Below, piece after piece: positions 1-9,637 of a DNA stretch of 64,000 nucleotides. The stretch is from contig NZ_JASBVP010000002.1 in the NCBI RefSeq assembly GCF_029961025.1, forward strand, positions 558,001 to 622,000, written 5' to 3'. The translations under genes and the position numbers were made by a program. This stretch comes from Mycobacterium sp. (lineage in GTDB: Bacteria > Actinomycetota > Actinomycetes > Mycobacteriales > Mycobacteriaceae). Position 1 is the stretch's first letter, and each line of letters begins with the position of its first letter. The notes below the pieces were generated by a model, which was given only the letters and a program-made list of their open reading frames with translations, had not been told where the DNA came from and did not search any database.

Positions 1-2
1 CC

Positions 3-1367
3 TCAAGCCCCCATAATGGCCTGGCCGCAGACACGTATGACGTTGCCGGTCACGGCGTTGGAAGCGGGGTTGGCAAAATAGGCGATGGTTTCGGCGACAT
101 CCACGGGCTGCCCGCCCTGCAGCAGCGAGTTCATCCGGCGCCCCAGCTCGCGGGTGGCCCATGGGATGGCGGCGGTCATCTTGGTTTCGATGAATCCCGG
201 TGCGACGGCGTTGACCGTGATGCCCTTTGCGGCGAGCACCGGCGCAAGTGCCTGGGTGAGCCCGATCATGCCGGCCTTGGTGGTGGCGTAGTTGGTCTGC
301 CCACGGTTGCCCGCGATACCGGACACCGACGACAACCCGATCACTCGGCCCCCCTCAGCGATACTGCCATTGGCGACCAGCCCTTCGGTAAGCCGCAACG
401 GCGCAAGCAAATTAACGGCCATGACGGCATCCCAGCGGGCGTCATCCATGTTGGCCAACAGCTTGTCGCGGGTGATTCCGGCGTTGTTGACCAAGATGTC
501 GGCTCGACCGTCGTAGTGTCCGCTCAGGTGGTCGGTGATGCGCTCGACAGCGTCGTCCGCGGTGACATCGAGGATCAGTGCCGTGCCCCCAATCCGGGAG
601 ACGGTTTCGTTCAGCGCTTCGGCGGCGGCATCAACGTCGATGCCCACGACACGGGCGCCGTCGCGGGCAAACACCTCAGCGATGGCTGCGCCGATGCCGC
701 TGGCGGCGCCGGTGACGATGGCGACCTTGCCCTCGAGCGGCCGATCCCAGTCGCCCGGCGGGGTGGAGTCGGCGGCTCCCACGTAGAACACCTGACCATC
801 CACATACGCCGATTTTGCCGACAAGATGAACCGCATCGTCGACTCCAGGCCGGTGGCGGCCGGCTTGGCATCCGGGGACAAGTAGACCAGCTGAACGGTC
901 GCGCCGCGACGCAGTTCTTTGCCCAGCGAGCGGGTGAAACCTTCCAACGCCCGCTGCGCTATCCGCTCGTCGGTGCGGGCAACCGCCTCGGGAGTTGTGC
1001 CCACGACCACCACACGGGCGCAGCGTCCCAGATTGCGCAGCAGTGGAGTGAAAAAGTCACGCAGCTTGCCCAGGCGTGCGGGTGCCGTGATCCCGGTGGC
1101 GTCAAACACCAGTCCCCCAAACGAATCGGCCCATCGGCCGCCCAGGTTGTGGCTCACCACTTCGTAGTCGCCGGCCAGAGCGGTCCGCAGCGGCTCGACT
1201 ACCCTGCCGTCACCGCCGATCAACAGCGAGCCGAGCAGCGGCGGATCTCCTACGCGATAGCGACGAAGCGGCTCGGGTCGTGGAATGCCGAGCTGCTTGG
1301 ACAAAAACGCCGCCGGGGCGGAGCTGGCGACCTGGGAGAACAGATCGGATGCGAGCTTGGGAGCCAC
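3..1367 (-). CDS. fabG4: 3-oxoacyl-ACP/CoA reductase FabG4
   Basis: A 454-residue short-chain dehydrogenase that reduces 3-ketoacyl thioesters with a nicotinamide cofactor. The N-terminal ~210 residues form the extra Rossmann-like domain of high-molecular-weight FabG; the C-terminal half has the TGAASGIG dinucleotide motif, NNAG, SSVSG with the catalytic Ser, and YATTK with the catalytic Tyr and Lys. An upstream TTG would add 13 residues. I chose the GTG at 1365-1367 because GGAAGG lies 7 nt before it and the resulting length equals, from memory, that of M. tuberculosis Rv0242c. It is divergent from fadA2, as in M. tuberculosis. Confidence 0.95.
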   Translation of the reverse strand: MAPKLASDLFSQVASSAPAAFLSKQLGIPRPEPLRRYRVGDPPLLGSLLIGGDGRVVEPLRTALAGDYEVVSHNLGGRWADSFGGLVFDATGITAPARLGKLRDFFTPLLRNLGRCARVVVVGTTPEAVARTDERIAQRALEGFTRSLGKELRRGATVQLVYLSPDAKPAATGLESTMRFILSAKSAYVDGQVFYVGAADSTPPGDWDRPLEGKVAIVTGAASGIGAAIAEVFARDGARVVGIDVDAAAEALNETVSRIGGTALILDVTADDAVERITDHLSGHYDGRADILVNNAGITRDKLLANMDDARWDAVMAVNLLAPLRLTEGLVANGSIAEGGRVIGLSSVSGIAGNRGQTNYATTKAGMIGLTQALAPVLAAKGITVNAVAPGFIETKMTAAIPWATRELGRRMNSLLQGGQPVDVAETIAYFANPASNAVTGNVIRVCGQAIMGA

Positions 1368-1425
1368 TGAACTGCCTTCCGTGTCGGACGTGTCTGCTGC
1401 TGACAACCGTATCGGCGATCATGAA

Positions 1426-1441
1426 CTTACTCCAGAGTAAG
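1426..1441. promoter_or_regulatory. Perfect 7-2-7 palindrome between fabG4 and fadA2
   Basis: CTTACTCCAGAGTAAG is a perfect inverted repeat in the 144-bp gap between two divergent lipid genes. Its size and symmetry suit a TetR-family operator controlling both. The regulator is not in the window, so identity is inference. A related palindrome lies upstream of fadE5 (4826-4841). Confidence 0.55.
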
Positions 1442-1511
1442 GAAACCGGTAAGATAGCGGTCTAAGCGGTGGACCCCAAACCGACAACCGGGAGACAATC
1501 GGGAGACAAAC

Positions 1512-2864
1512 GTGGCCACTGAACATTCGATGCCCGGCAGCCGGGCATCGTCGGAGACGAGCCGGGCCAGGCGGCGCGTTGCCGTGCTGGGCGGCAACCG
1601 GATCCCGTTCGCACGAGCCGACGGCGCCTACGCCGAGGCGTCCAACCAGGACATGTTCACGGCCGCGTTGGGCGGGCTGGTGGAGCGTTTCGGTCTGGCC
1701 GGGGAGCGACTCGGCGCGGTCATCGGCGGCGCCGTGCTCAAACACAGTCGAGATTTCAACCTGATGCGCGAATGCGTGTTAGGCTCGGCGCTCTCGCCCT
1801 ACACGCCGGCGTTCGACATCCAGCAGGCGTGCGGAACCGGTCTGCAGGCGGCGATCGCCGCAGCCGACGGGATCGCGTCCGGGCGCTATGAGGTGGCGGT
1901 CGCGGGCGGCGTCGACACCGCCTCCGACCCACCGATCGGGTTCGGCGAGGAGTTGCGTCGCACGTTGCTCAGGCTGCGCCGATCCGCGTCCACGGTGGAA
2001 CGGCTGAAGCTGGTCGGCAAGCTGCCGGCGACACTGGGCGTGGAGATCCCGGTGAACTGCGAGCGCCGCACCGGGTTGTCGATGGGAGAACACGCCGCCA
2101 TCACCGCCAAGCAGATGGGGATCAAGCGGGTCGACCAGGACGAGCTGGCGGTCGCCAGCCACCGCAACATGGCCGCCGCCTACGATCGCGGTTTCTTCGA
2201 CGACCTGGTCACGCCGTTTCTGGGGCTCTACCGGGACGACAACCTGCGACCCGACTCGACCGTCGAAAAACTAGCGACGCTGCGCCCGGTTTTCGGGGTG
2301 AAGGCCGGCGATGCGACGATGACGGCGGGTAATTCCACCGCCCTGACCGACGGCGCCTCGGTTGTCTTGCTGGCCAGTGAAGACTGGGCAGACGAGCATT
2401 CGCTTGCTCCGCTGGCCTATTTCACGGATGCCGAGACCGCCGCGGTCGACTATGTCACCGGCGATGACGGATTGTTGATGGCGCCGACCTACGCCGTGCC
2501 CCGGCTGCTGGCCCGCAACGGGCTGGCGTTGCAGGATTTCGACTTCTACGAAATCCATGAGGCGTTCGCCTCGGTGGTCTTGGCCCACCTGCAGGCATGG
2601 GAATCCGAGGAGTACTGCAAGCAACGACTGGGCCTGGACGCCGCGCTGGGAGCCATCGACCGGTCCAAGCTCAACGTCAACGGCTCGTCCCTGGCGGCCG
2701 GCCACCCCTTCGCGGCTACCGGCGGACGGATCCTTGCGCAGCTGGCAAAGCAGCTGGCGCAGAAGAAGGCCGAGCAGAAAGGTTCCGATACCCAGCCGGT
2801 GCGCGGGCTGATCTCAATCTGCGCGGCCGGTGGGCAGGGCGTGGCGGCGATTCTGGAAGCCTGA
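1512..2864 (+). CDS. fadA2: Acetyl-CoA acyltransferase (thiolase) FadA2
   Basis: A 450-residue thiolase that cleaves or condenses 3-ketoacyl-CoA in fatty-acid turnover. The nucleophilic Cys107 sits in QQACGTG. The C-terminal half carries HEAFA, NVNGSSLAAGHPFAATGGR with the catalytic His, and CAAGGQG with the second catalytic Cys, so the active site is complete. The start is a GTG just after GGGAGACAAAC. It is divergent from fabG4, which suggests co-regulation of a ketoreductase and a thiolase. It corresponds to Rv0243. Confidence 0.95.
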   Translation: MATEHSMPGSRASSETSRARRRVAVLGGNRIPFARADGAYAEASNQDMFTAALGGLVERFGLAGERLGAVIGGAVLKHSRDFNLMRECVLGSALSPYTPAFDIQQACGTGLQAAIAAADGIASGRYEVAVAGGVDTASDPPIGFGEELRRTLLRLRRSASTVERLKLVGKLPATLGVEIPVNCERRTGLSMGEHAAITAKQMGIKRVDQDELAVASHRNMAAAYDRGFFDDLVTPFLGLYRDDNLRPDSTVEKLATLRPVFGVKAGDATMTAGNSTALTDGASVVLLASEDWADEHSLAPLAYFTDAETAAVDYVTGDDGLLMAPTYAVPRLLARNGLALQDFDFYEIHEAFASVVLAHLQAWESEEYCKQRLGLDAALGAIDRSKLNVNGSSLAAGHPFAATGGRILAQLAKQLAQKKAEQKGSDTQPVRGLISICAAGGQGVAAILEA

Positions 2865-2943
2865 TACCGCGGCCCGGCCGCCACCGCGGTTTTGCCGCTG
2901 GAATACCGGGGAATCCCGCGGCGCGGGGCGGCACCACCTTGGT

Positions 2944-4779
2944 TTAAAAGGCCGCTTCGTCGAGTTCCATGATCTCGTTGTCGAGGGTCTCGATCACCTG
3001 CCGAGTGCCGGCCAGCAGCGGCAGGAAATTCTTCGCGAAAAACGAGGCCACCGCGACCTTTCCTTCATAAAATGCGCGGTCGGTATCGGCGGCCCCGGCG
3101 TCGAGAGCCTCGATCGCCACCGCGGCCTGACGCTGCAGTAACCAGCCGATCATCAAGTCGCCGACGCTCATCAGGAAGCGCACCGAGCCCAAACCCACCT
3201 TGTAGACGCTGGTCTTGTCCTCCTGGGCGGCCATCAGGTAACCGGTCAGCGCGGCCGCCATCGCCTGCACGTCGGCCAGCGCGGCCGCCAGCAACGTTCG
3301 CTCGGCTTTCAGCCGCCCGTTGCCGGACTCGTTCTTGATGAATTCCTCGATCTGGCCTGCCACATGGGCGAGCGCCACACCCTTGTCGCGAATGATCTTG
3401 CGGAAAAAGAAGTCCTGCGCCTGGATGGCCGTGGTGCCCTCGTAGAGGGAGTCGATCTTCGAGTCGCGGATGTACTGCTCGATGGGGTAGTCCTGCAAGA
3501 AGCCCGACCCGCCAAAGGTTTGCAAGCTCTCGGTGAGCTTGGCATACGCCTGTTCGGATCCGACACCCTTGACCACCGGCAGCATCAAGTCGTTGACCCT
3601 GACCGCCAACTCGGCGTCCACACCGTGTACCGCCCGGGCTACAGCAGCGTCCTGGTAGGTCGCGGTGTAGAGGTAGAGCGCGCGCAGACCCTCGGCGTAG
3701 GACTTCTGGGTCATCAGGCTGCGACGCACGTCGGGGTGGTGTGTGATAGTGACCCGCGGCGCGGTCTTGTCGGTCATCTGGGTCATGTCGGCACCCTGGA
3801 CCCGGGACTTGGCGTACTCCAGGGCGTTCAGGTAACCGGTGGATAGCGTGGCAATCGCCTTGGTGCCGACCATCATCCGAGCCTGCTCGATTACGTCGAA
3901 CATCTGCGCGATGCCGTTGTGCACCTCCCCGACCAGCCAGCCCTTGGCCGGCACGCCGTGCTGGCCGAACGCGAGCTCACAGGTCGCCGAGACCTTGAGG
4001 CCCATCTTGTGTTCGACGTTGGTGACGAATACCCCGTTGCGCTCGCGCGGCTCACCGGTCTCGGGATCGAACAAGAATTTCGGCACAAAAAACAGCGACA
4101 GCCCCTTGGTGCCGGGACCGGCGCCCTCGGGGCGGGCCAGCACCAGGTGGAAGATGTTCTCGAACAGGTCACCGGAGTCGGCGGAGGTGATGAACCGCTT
4201 GACCCCCTCGATGTGCCAGGAGCCGTCGTCCTGCCTGACCGCCTTGGTGCGGGCGGCCCCCACATCCGAACCGGCGTCCGGTTCGGTCAATACCATGGTG
4301 GCGCCCCAGCGACGCTCGGCGGCAAACACGGCCCACTTCTTCTGTTCCTCGGTGCCGAGGTGGTAGAGGATGTTGGCGAAACCAGCGCCGCCGCCGTACA
4401 TCCACACCGCGGGGTTGGCGCCCAGGATGTGCTCGTGCAGCGCCCACACCAGCGCCTTGGGCATCGGGGTGCCCCCGAGAGCCTCTTCGATGCCGATCTT
4501 GTCCCAACCAGCATCGAGGACCGTGCGCACCGATTTCTTGAACGACTCAGGCAGGCTCACCGAGTGGGTCTCAGGGTCGAAGGTGGGTGGGTTGCGGTCG
4601 CCGTCGGCGAACGACGCGGCGATCGGACCCTCGGCCAGTCGACTCAGTTCCGCCAGCATCTCCCGGGCGGTGTCCACATCCAGGTCGCTGTAGGGGTCTT
4701 CCCCAAATGCCTTGTCCACGCCGAAAACCTCGAACAGGTTGAACTCCTGGTCTCGGACGTTGCTCTTGTAGTGGCCCAC
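2944..4779 (-). CDS. fadE5: Acyl-CoA dehydrogenase FadE5
   Basis: A 611-residue FAD-dependent acyl-CoA dehydrogenase with the long C-terminal extension of the FadE5 class. Visible motifs are [11 protein letters not shown] (FAD/substrate loop), the [20 protein letters not shown] segment and [17 protein letters not shown], which carries the catalytic Glu region. An ATG 30 bp upstream is possible, but the GTG at 4777-4779 has GAGGAG immediately before it and gives, from memory, exactly the 611-residue length of Rv0244c. It faces fadA2 tail to tail and probably serves the same beta-oxidation route. Confidence 0.95.
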   Translation of the reverse strand: MGHYKSNVRDQEFNLFEVFGVDKAFGEDPYSDLDVDTAREMLAELSRLAEGPIAASFADGDRNPPTFDPETHSVSLPESFKKSVRTVLDAGWDKIGIEEALGGTPMPKALVWALHEHILGANPAVWMYGGGAGFANILYHLGTEEQKKWAVFAAERRWGATMVLTEPDAGSDVGAARTKAVRQDDGSWHIEGVKRFITSADSGDLFENIFHLVLARPEGAGPGTKGLSLFFVPKFLFDPETGEPRERNGVFVTNVEHKMGLKVSATCELAFGQHGVPAKGWLVGEVHNGIAQMFDVIEQARMMVGTKAIATLSTGYLNALEYAKSRVQGADMTQMTDKTAPRVTITHHPDVRRSLMTQKSYAEGLRALYLYTATYQDAAVARAVHGVDAELAVRVNDLMLPVVKGVGSEQAYAKLTESLQTFGGSGFLQDYPIEQYIRDSKIDSLYEGTTAIQAQDFFFRKIIRDKGVALAHVAGQIEEFIKNESGNGRLKAERTLLAAALADVQAMAAALTGYLMAAQEDKTSVYKVGLGSVRFLMSVGDLMIGWLLQRQAAVAIEALDAGAADTDRAFYEGKVAVASFFAKNFLPLLAGTRQVIETLDNEIMELDEAAF

Positions 4780-4825
4780 GTGCTCCTCCTCGATGAGAAC
4801 GCCACTCACGGTTGGGTACAGCTAA

Positions 4826-4841
4826 GTTACCCACCGGTAAC
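4826..4841. promoter_or_regulatory. 6-4-6 palindrome upstream of fadE5
   Basis: GTTACCCACCGGTAAC is a perfect 6-4-6 inverted repeat 47 bp upstream of the fadE5 start, and further GTTAAC and GGTAAC half-sites follow to 4867. It resembles the fabG4/fadA2 palindrome (TTAC...GTAA arms), which suggests one TetR-type repressor for all three genes. The remainder of the 4780-5210 gap shows nothing else recognisable. Confidence 0.5.
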
Positions 4842-5138
4842 ACCGTTAACCTATACCCGCCGGTAACTTCAACGCAACACGGTGTGAGCTAAATTTCGTT
4901 GGCCGGGTACGCCGAGGTAACCAGCCGGCGAGCCCCTCACCGGTCAAACCGCAGCGCCCCGCCTCACCTGCGGCGACGGGGGCGAACCTGGCCTTGTCGC
5001 CACCGCGCGCCGCCGCCGGCGTGCGCGACGATCCCGGACAGCTGCGGGGGATCGCGGGGTGTGGGCGGACCGCGGCCGGCCAGGAGGTGACGGTCCGGTC
5101 CGCGTTGGGCGCAGCGCTTGAACGCGCACACTTGGTGA

Positions 5139-5699
<561 letters not shown>

Positions 5700-5714
5700 G
5701 GGCCGGTCGGCTGT

Positions 5715-6461
5715 TCAGCGACGGAACAACCTGTTACCCAGCCACACCAGCGGATCGTATTTACGGTCGGCGACCCGCTCTTTCATCGGGATCAGCGCGT
5801 TGTCGGTGATTTTGATGCTTTCCGGGCAAACTTCGGTGCAGCACTTGGTGATGTTGCAATAGCCCAGGCCGTGCTCCTCCTGCGCCCGAGTGCGCCGATC
5901 CAGGGTATCCAGCGGATGCATTTCCAGCTCGGCGATCCGCATCAGGAAGCGCGGACCGGCGAATGCCTTCTTGTTCTCCTCGTGATCACGGATCACATGG
6001 CACACGTCCTGGCACAGGAAGCATTCGATGCACTTGCGGAACTCCTGCGAGCGCTGCACATCGACCTGCGCCATCCGGTACTCGCCGGGCTGCAGTTCCT
6101 TAGGTGGAGTGAACGACGGGATCTTGCGGGCCTTCTCGTAGTTAAACGAGACGTCGGTCACCAGGTCGCGGATCACCGGAAACGTCCGCAGCGGGGTCAC
6201 GGTCACGACTTCGTCCCGGCCGAACGTCGACATCCGGGTCATGCACATCAGCTTGGGCTTGCCGTTGATCTCAGCCGAGCAGGAGCCACACTTACCGGCC
6301 TTGCAATTCCAGCGCACCGCGAGATCCGGGATCTGGGTGGCCTGCAGCCGGTGGATGATGTCGAGCACCACCTCGCCCTCGTTGACCTCAACGGTGAAGT
6401 CCTGCAGCGTGCCGCCACGCTCGTCGCCGCGCCATAGCCGCATGCTGGCGTTGTAGCTCAT
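5715..6461 (-). CDS. Succinate dehydrogenase 1 iron-sulfur subunit
   Basis: A 248-residue SdhB/FrdB subunit that passes electrons from the flavoprotein to the membrane quinone site. The N-terminal plant-ferredoxin domain has CKAGKCGSC plus a later Cys for the [2Fe-2S] cluster. The C-terminal domain has CIECFLCQDVC and CNITKCCTEVCPE for the [4Fe-4S] and third clusters. Its ATG starts directly beside the sdhA stop with no intervening base, so the two are co-translated. It is the last gene of a three-gene operon corresponding to Rv0249c-Rv0247c (Sdh1). Confidence 0.93.
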   Translation of the reverse strand: MSYNASMRLWRGDERGGTLQDFTVEVNEGEVVLDIIHRLQATQIPDLAVRWNCKAGKCGSCSAEINGKPKLMCMTRMSTFGRDEVVTVTPLRTFPVIRDLVTDVSFNYEKARKIPSFTPPKELQPGEYRMAQVDVQRSQEFRKCIECFLCQDVCHVIRDHEENKKAFAGPRFLMRIAELEMHPLDTLDRRTRAQEEHGLGYCNITKCCTEVCPESIKITDNALIPMKERVADRKYDPLVWLGNRLFRR

Positions 6462-8387
6462 CTAGCTTCTCCGTCCCGGGTGATCGGCCAGCTCTTCGTC
6501 GGTGAAATACTTTTCGAGTTCATCGATCTCGAAGAGCTCCAGCAGGTCGGGCCGCATCGGTACCTGCTCTTCGCGGGTGATATTGACCGTGGGAAAAACC
6601 GAGTCGCCGGAGAGTCCATCACCGGCACGGCATACCAGCAGGATCTTACGCCAGGCGGGATCCATCGACGGATGGTCCTCGCGGGTGTGACCGCCGCGAC
6701 TTTCGGTGCGTTCCAGCGCCGCTTTTGCCACGCATTCGCTGACCAGCAGCATGTTACGCAGGTCGATGGCCAGGTGCCAGCCGGGATTGTATTGCCGGTG
6801 GCCTTCGACCACGATGTTGGCGTAGCGCGCCTTCAACTCCTCCAGCCGCGAGATCGCCTGGGTGATTTCGTCAGCCCTGCGGATGATGCCGACCAGGTCG
6901 TTCATGGTGTCCTGCAGGTCGGTGTGCAGCTTGTACGGATTTTCAGCCGCCGCAATATCTTTCGGAGGATCAAACGGCGCAAGCGCCATCTTGGCTGCGG
7001 CATCGACCGCCTCGGCGGGCGGGGACGGCCGGTGCGAGAGGGCCCGCACATAGTCGGCGGCACCCAGTCCCGCACGCCGACCGAACACGATCAGGTCGGA
7101 CAGCGAGTTACCGCCCAGCCGGTTGGAGCCGTGCATGCCGCCCGAGCACTCGCCGGCTGCGAACAACCCCGGCACCCTGGCGGCGCCGGTATCCGGGTCG
7201 ACTTCGATACCGCCCATCACGTAGTGGCAGGTGGGCCCGACTTCCATTGGCTCCTTGGTGATGTCGACGCCCGCCAACTCCTTGAATTGGTGATACATCG
7301 ACGGCAGCAGCTTGAGGATGTCTTCGGCTGACCGCCGGGATGCGATGTCCAGGTAGACCCCACCGTGTGGGCTGCCGCGGCCGGCTTTGACTTCGGCGTT
7401 GATCGCGCGCGCCACCTCGTCACGGGGCAGCAGGTCAGGTGTGCGCCGGTTGTTGTCATTGTCGTAGAGCCAGGCGTCGGCTTCCGCTTCGGTCTCGGCG
7501 TACTGGCCTTTGAACACCGGCGGGATGTAATCGAACATGAAGCGCTTGCCGTCGGCGTTTTTGAGCACCCCGCCGTCGCCGCGAACGCTTTCGGTGACCA
7601 GGATCCCCTTGACGCTGGGTGGCCAGACCATGCCGGTCGGGTGGAACTGGACGAATTCCATGTTGATCAGCGTGGCGCCGGCCCGCAGCGCCAGCGCGTG
7701 CCCATCTCCGGTGTACTCCCAGGAATTCGACGTGACCTTGAACGACTTGCCAATGCCGCCGGTGGCCATCACCACCGCGGGCGCCTCGAACAGGATAAAT
7801 CGCCCGCTTTCACGCCAATATCCGAAGGCACCGGCGATGCGGTCGCCATCCTTGATCAGTTCGGTGATCGTGCACTCCGCGAATACCTTGATCCGTGCTT
7901 CGTAGTCGCCGAACTCGCCGTAATCCTCTTGCTGAAGTGCGACGACCTTTTGTTGCATGGTACGGATCAGTTCCAGACCGGTGCGGTCGCCGACGTGGGC
8001 CAGTCGCGGGTAGGTGTGCCCACCGAAGTTACGCTGGCTGATCCGGCCGTCCTTGGTGCGGTCGAACAGGGCACCGTAGGTCTCTAGCTCCCAGACCCGG
8101 TCGGGCGCCTCCTTGGCGTGCAGCTCGGCCATCCGCCAGTTGTTGAGAAACTTGCCGCCACGCATCGTGTCGCGGAAATGCACTTGCCAGTTGTCTTTAG
8201 GGTTGACGTTGCCCATCGCGGCCGCGGCGCCCCCCTCGGCCATCACCGTGTGTGCCTTGCCGAACAATGACTTACACACCACGGCCACCCTCAGGCCGCG
8301 TTCGCGTGCTTCGATCACGGCGCGTAATCCGGCGCCGCCGGCACCGATCACGACGACGTCGTATGAGTGCCGTTCGACCTCAACCAT
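6462..8387 (-). CDS. Succinate dehydrogenase 1 flavoprotein subunit
   Basis: A 641-residue SdhA-type flavoprotein that oxidises succinate to fumarate. The N-terminal DVVVIGAGGAGLRAVI binds FAD; VMAEGGAAAAMG, FHPTGMVWPP and HGSNRLGGNSLSDLIVFGRRAG are family signatures, and the R/H active-site segment ESRGGHTREDHP is present near the C-terminus. An in-frame start 51 bp upstream would overlap sdhC. I used the ATG at 8385-8387, which gives the MVEVERHSYDVVVIG start conserved in the family and has GAGGG upstream. It is the middle gene of the sdh1 operon. Confidence 0.93.
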   Translation of the reverse strand: MVEVERHSYDVVVIGAGGAGLRAVIEARERGLRVAVVCKSLFGKAHTVMAEGGAAAAMGNVNPKDNWQVHFRDTMRGGKFLNNWRMAELHAKEAPDRVWELETYGALFDRTKDGRISQRNFGGHTYPRLAHVGDRTGLELIRTMQQKVVALQQEDYGEFGDYEARIKVFAECTITELIKDGDRIAGAFGYWRESGRFILFEAPAVVMATGGIGKSFKVTSNSWEYTGDGHALALRAGATLINMEFVQFHPTGMVWPPSVKGILVTESVRGDGGVLKNADGKRFMFDYIPPVFKGQYAETEAEADAWLYDNDNNRRTPDLLPRDEVARAINAEVKAGRGSPHGGVYLDIASRRSAEDILKLLPSMYHQFKELAGVDITKEPMEVGPTCHYVMGGIEVDPDTGAARVPGLFAAGECSGGMHGSNRLGGNSLSDLIVFGRRAGLGAADYVRALSHRPSPPAEAVDAAAKMALAPFDPPKDIAAAENPYKLHTDLQDTMNDLVGIIRRADEITQAISRLEELKARYANIVVEGHRQYNPGWHLAIDLRNMLLVSECVAKAALERTESRGGHTREDHPSMDPAWRKILLVCRAGDGLSGDSVFPTVNITREEQVPMRPDLLELFEIDELEKYFTDEELADHPGRRS

Positions 8388-8430
8388 GAAACCCTCGCTC
8401 AATCCTTGCCAAAAATCCCGAATGTGCTTG

Positions 8431-9252
8431 TCACCCAATAAACCTCAAGTCATGGATGGTGCCGCTGGCCACCAGCATGATGTAGAAGTCGGTGAGCACC
8501 AGAGTGCCCAGTGTGATCCACGCCCACGTCATGTGGCGAGTGTTGATCCGGCTGATCTGCGTCCAGAGCCAGTAGCGGATAGGGTGGCTGGAAAAGTGCT
8601 TGAGCCTCCCGCCCATGACGTGACGGCAGGAGTGACACGACAAGGTGTAGATCCAGAGCAGGATCACGTTGCCGACGATAATGACACTGCCCAAGCCCAA
8701 TCCGAAACCCGACGGGGAGTGAAACGCGACGATTGCGTCGTAGGTGTTGATCACCGAGACGATCAATGCGAAGAAAAAGAAGTATCGGTGGCTGTTCTGA
8801 ATGATCAGCGGCAGGCGGGTCTCACCGGTGTAATGGACGCGCGGCTCGGGAATCGCGCAGCTGGTGGGCGACTGCCATACCGAGCGATAATAGGCCTTGC
8901 GATAGTAATAGCAGGTGATCCGGAATGCGAGCAGAAACGGCAACACCAGCATTCCCAACGGAATCCACCAGGGGAAGTGCCCCAGCCAGACACCGAGATG
9001 GCTGGCACCCGGCTGGCAGGAAGCGCTGATGCATGGCGAGTAAAACGGTGACAGGTAGTGGTAGTCGGGAACCCAATACGCGCTTCCCCACATGCTGCGA
9101 ATGAACCCGTAGATCAAGAAGGCCGCCAGGCCGATGTCGGTCATCAGGGGCGCCAACCACCAGCGGTCGGTGCGCAGTGTCGGTTGCGCTATCGGGGCGC
9201 GGCGGGGTGAGAAGACGCCGGCTGCAGGACGGTTGGTCGTGGGTGCGCTCAT
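8431..9252 (-). CDS. Succinate dehydrogenase 1 membrane anchor
   Basis: A 273-residue integral membrane protein (Rv0249c type) with about five hydrophobic helices and scattered histidines (for example YTLSCHSCRHVMGG) that could bind haem. It anchors the Sdh1 catalytic subunits and reduces quinone. It is the first gene of the operon, 43 bp before sdhA. In H37Rv a small hypothetical gene and an hsp20 gene (Rv0250c, Rv0251c) follow upstream; here they are missing and nirB comes next on the opposite strand. Confidence 0.88.
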   Translation of the reverse strand: MSAPTTNRPAAGVFSPRRAPIAQPTLRTDRWWLAPLMTDIGLAAFLIYGFIRSMWGSAYWVPDYHYLSPFYSPCISASCQPGASHLGVWLGHFPWWIPLGMLVLPFLLAFRITCYYYRKAYYRSVWQSPTSCAIPEPRVHYTGETRLPLIIQNSHRYFFFFALIVSVINTYDAIVAFHSPSGFGLGLGSVIIVGNVILLWIYTLSCHSCRHVMGGRLKHFSSHPIRYWLWTQISRINTRHMTWAWITLGTLVLTDFYIMLVASGTIHDLRFIG

Positions 9253-9637
9253 CTGGTATGGATTCCCTTTTCACGTTTCCTGCTCGGAGCGTACCCAGAT
9301 GGATACGCCCACTATCGCGGGGGGTGGATCCGGTCGTGATAGGACCGCCATACCCTCGTCGTCGCCGTCGCGTCAGCGCATGCCGACCTCGACCGGACAG
9401 TGACCTGGCTCACGGCTTAGACCCGTCCCCGCTGGGCAGGCCCCTCGTTACCCACCGCGTCCTCATCGCGGTGCCCACCTGGGGATGACCGGGCATCCGT
9501 CGGTCACCTCGTCACGTTGCACCGAGGGTCGCTGGCCGCGAACCTCTCGGCCCCGGCCCCCCACGCTGTCAGGACTCCGTCACAGCGGTGTCACATGATG
9601 CGACATGACGGAAACATCGCATTTCTAACCTCATGTC
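9253..9637 (+). promoter_or_regulatory. sdh1/nirB divergent intergenic region with GlnR-like half-sites
   Basis: This 385-bp gap must hold the promoters of the sdh1 operon and nirBD. At 9579-9583 and 9590-9594 there are two GTCAC pentamers 11 bp apart, and at 9600-9615 GCGAC-6-GAAAC, close to the GTnAC-6-GAAAC half-box of actinobacterial GlnR. The match is imperfect, so nitrogen control is only suggested. No Shine-Dalgarno precedes nirB, whose mRNA may be leaderless. Confidence 0.3.

Noticed and set aside
516..1370. A 284-codon plus-strand frame opposite fabG4, and similar long frames opposite fadE5, sdhA, narG and transposase genes
   Set aside because: High-GC antisense shadows of well-supported genes.
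3..1406. TTG start for FabG4, 13 residues longer
   Set aside because: The GTG at 1365-1367 has a good ribosome site and the length conserved in M. tuberculosis.
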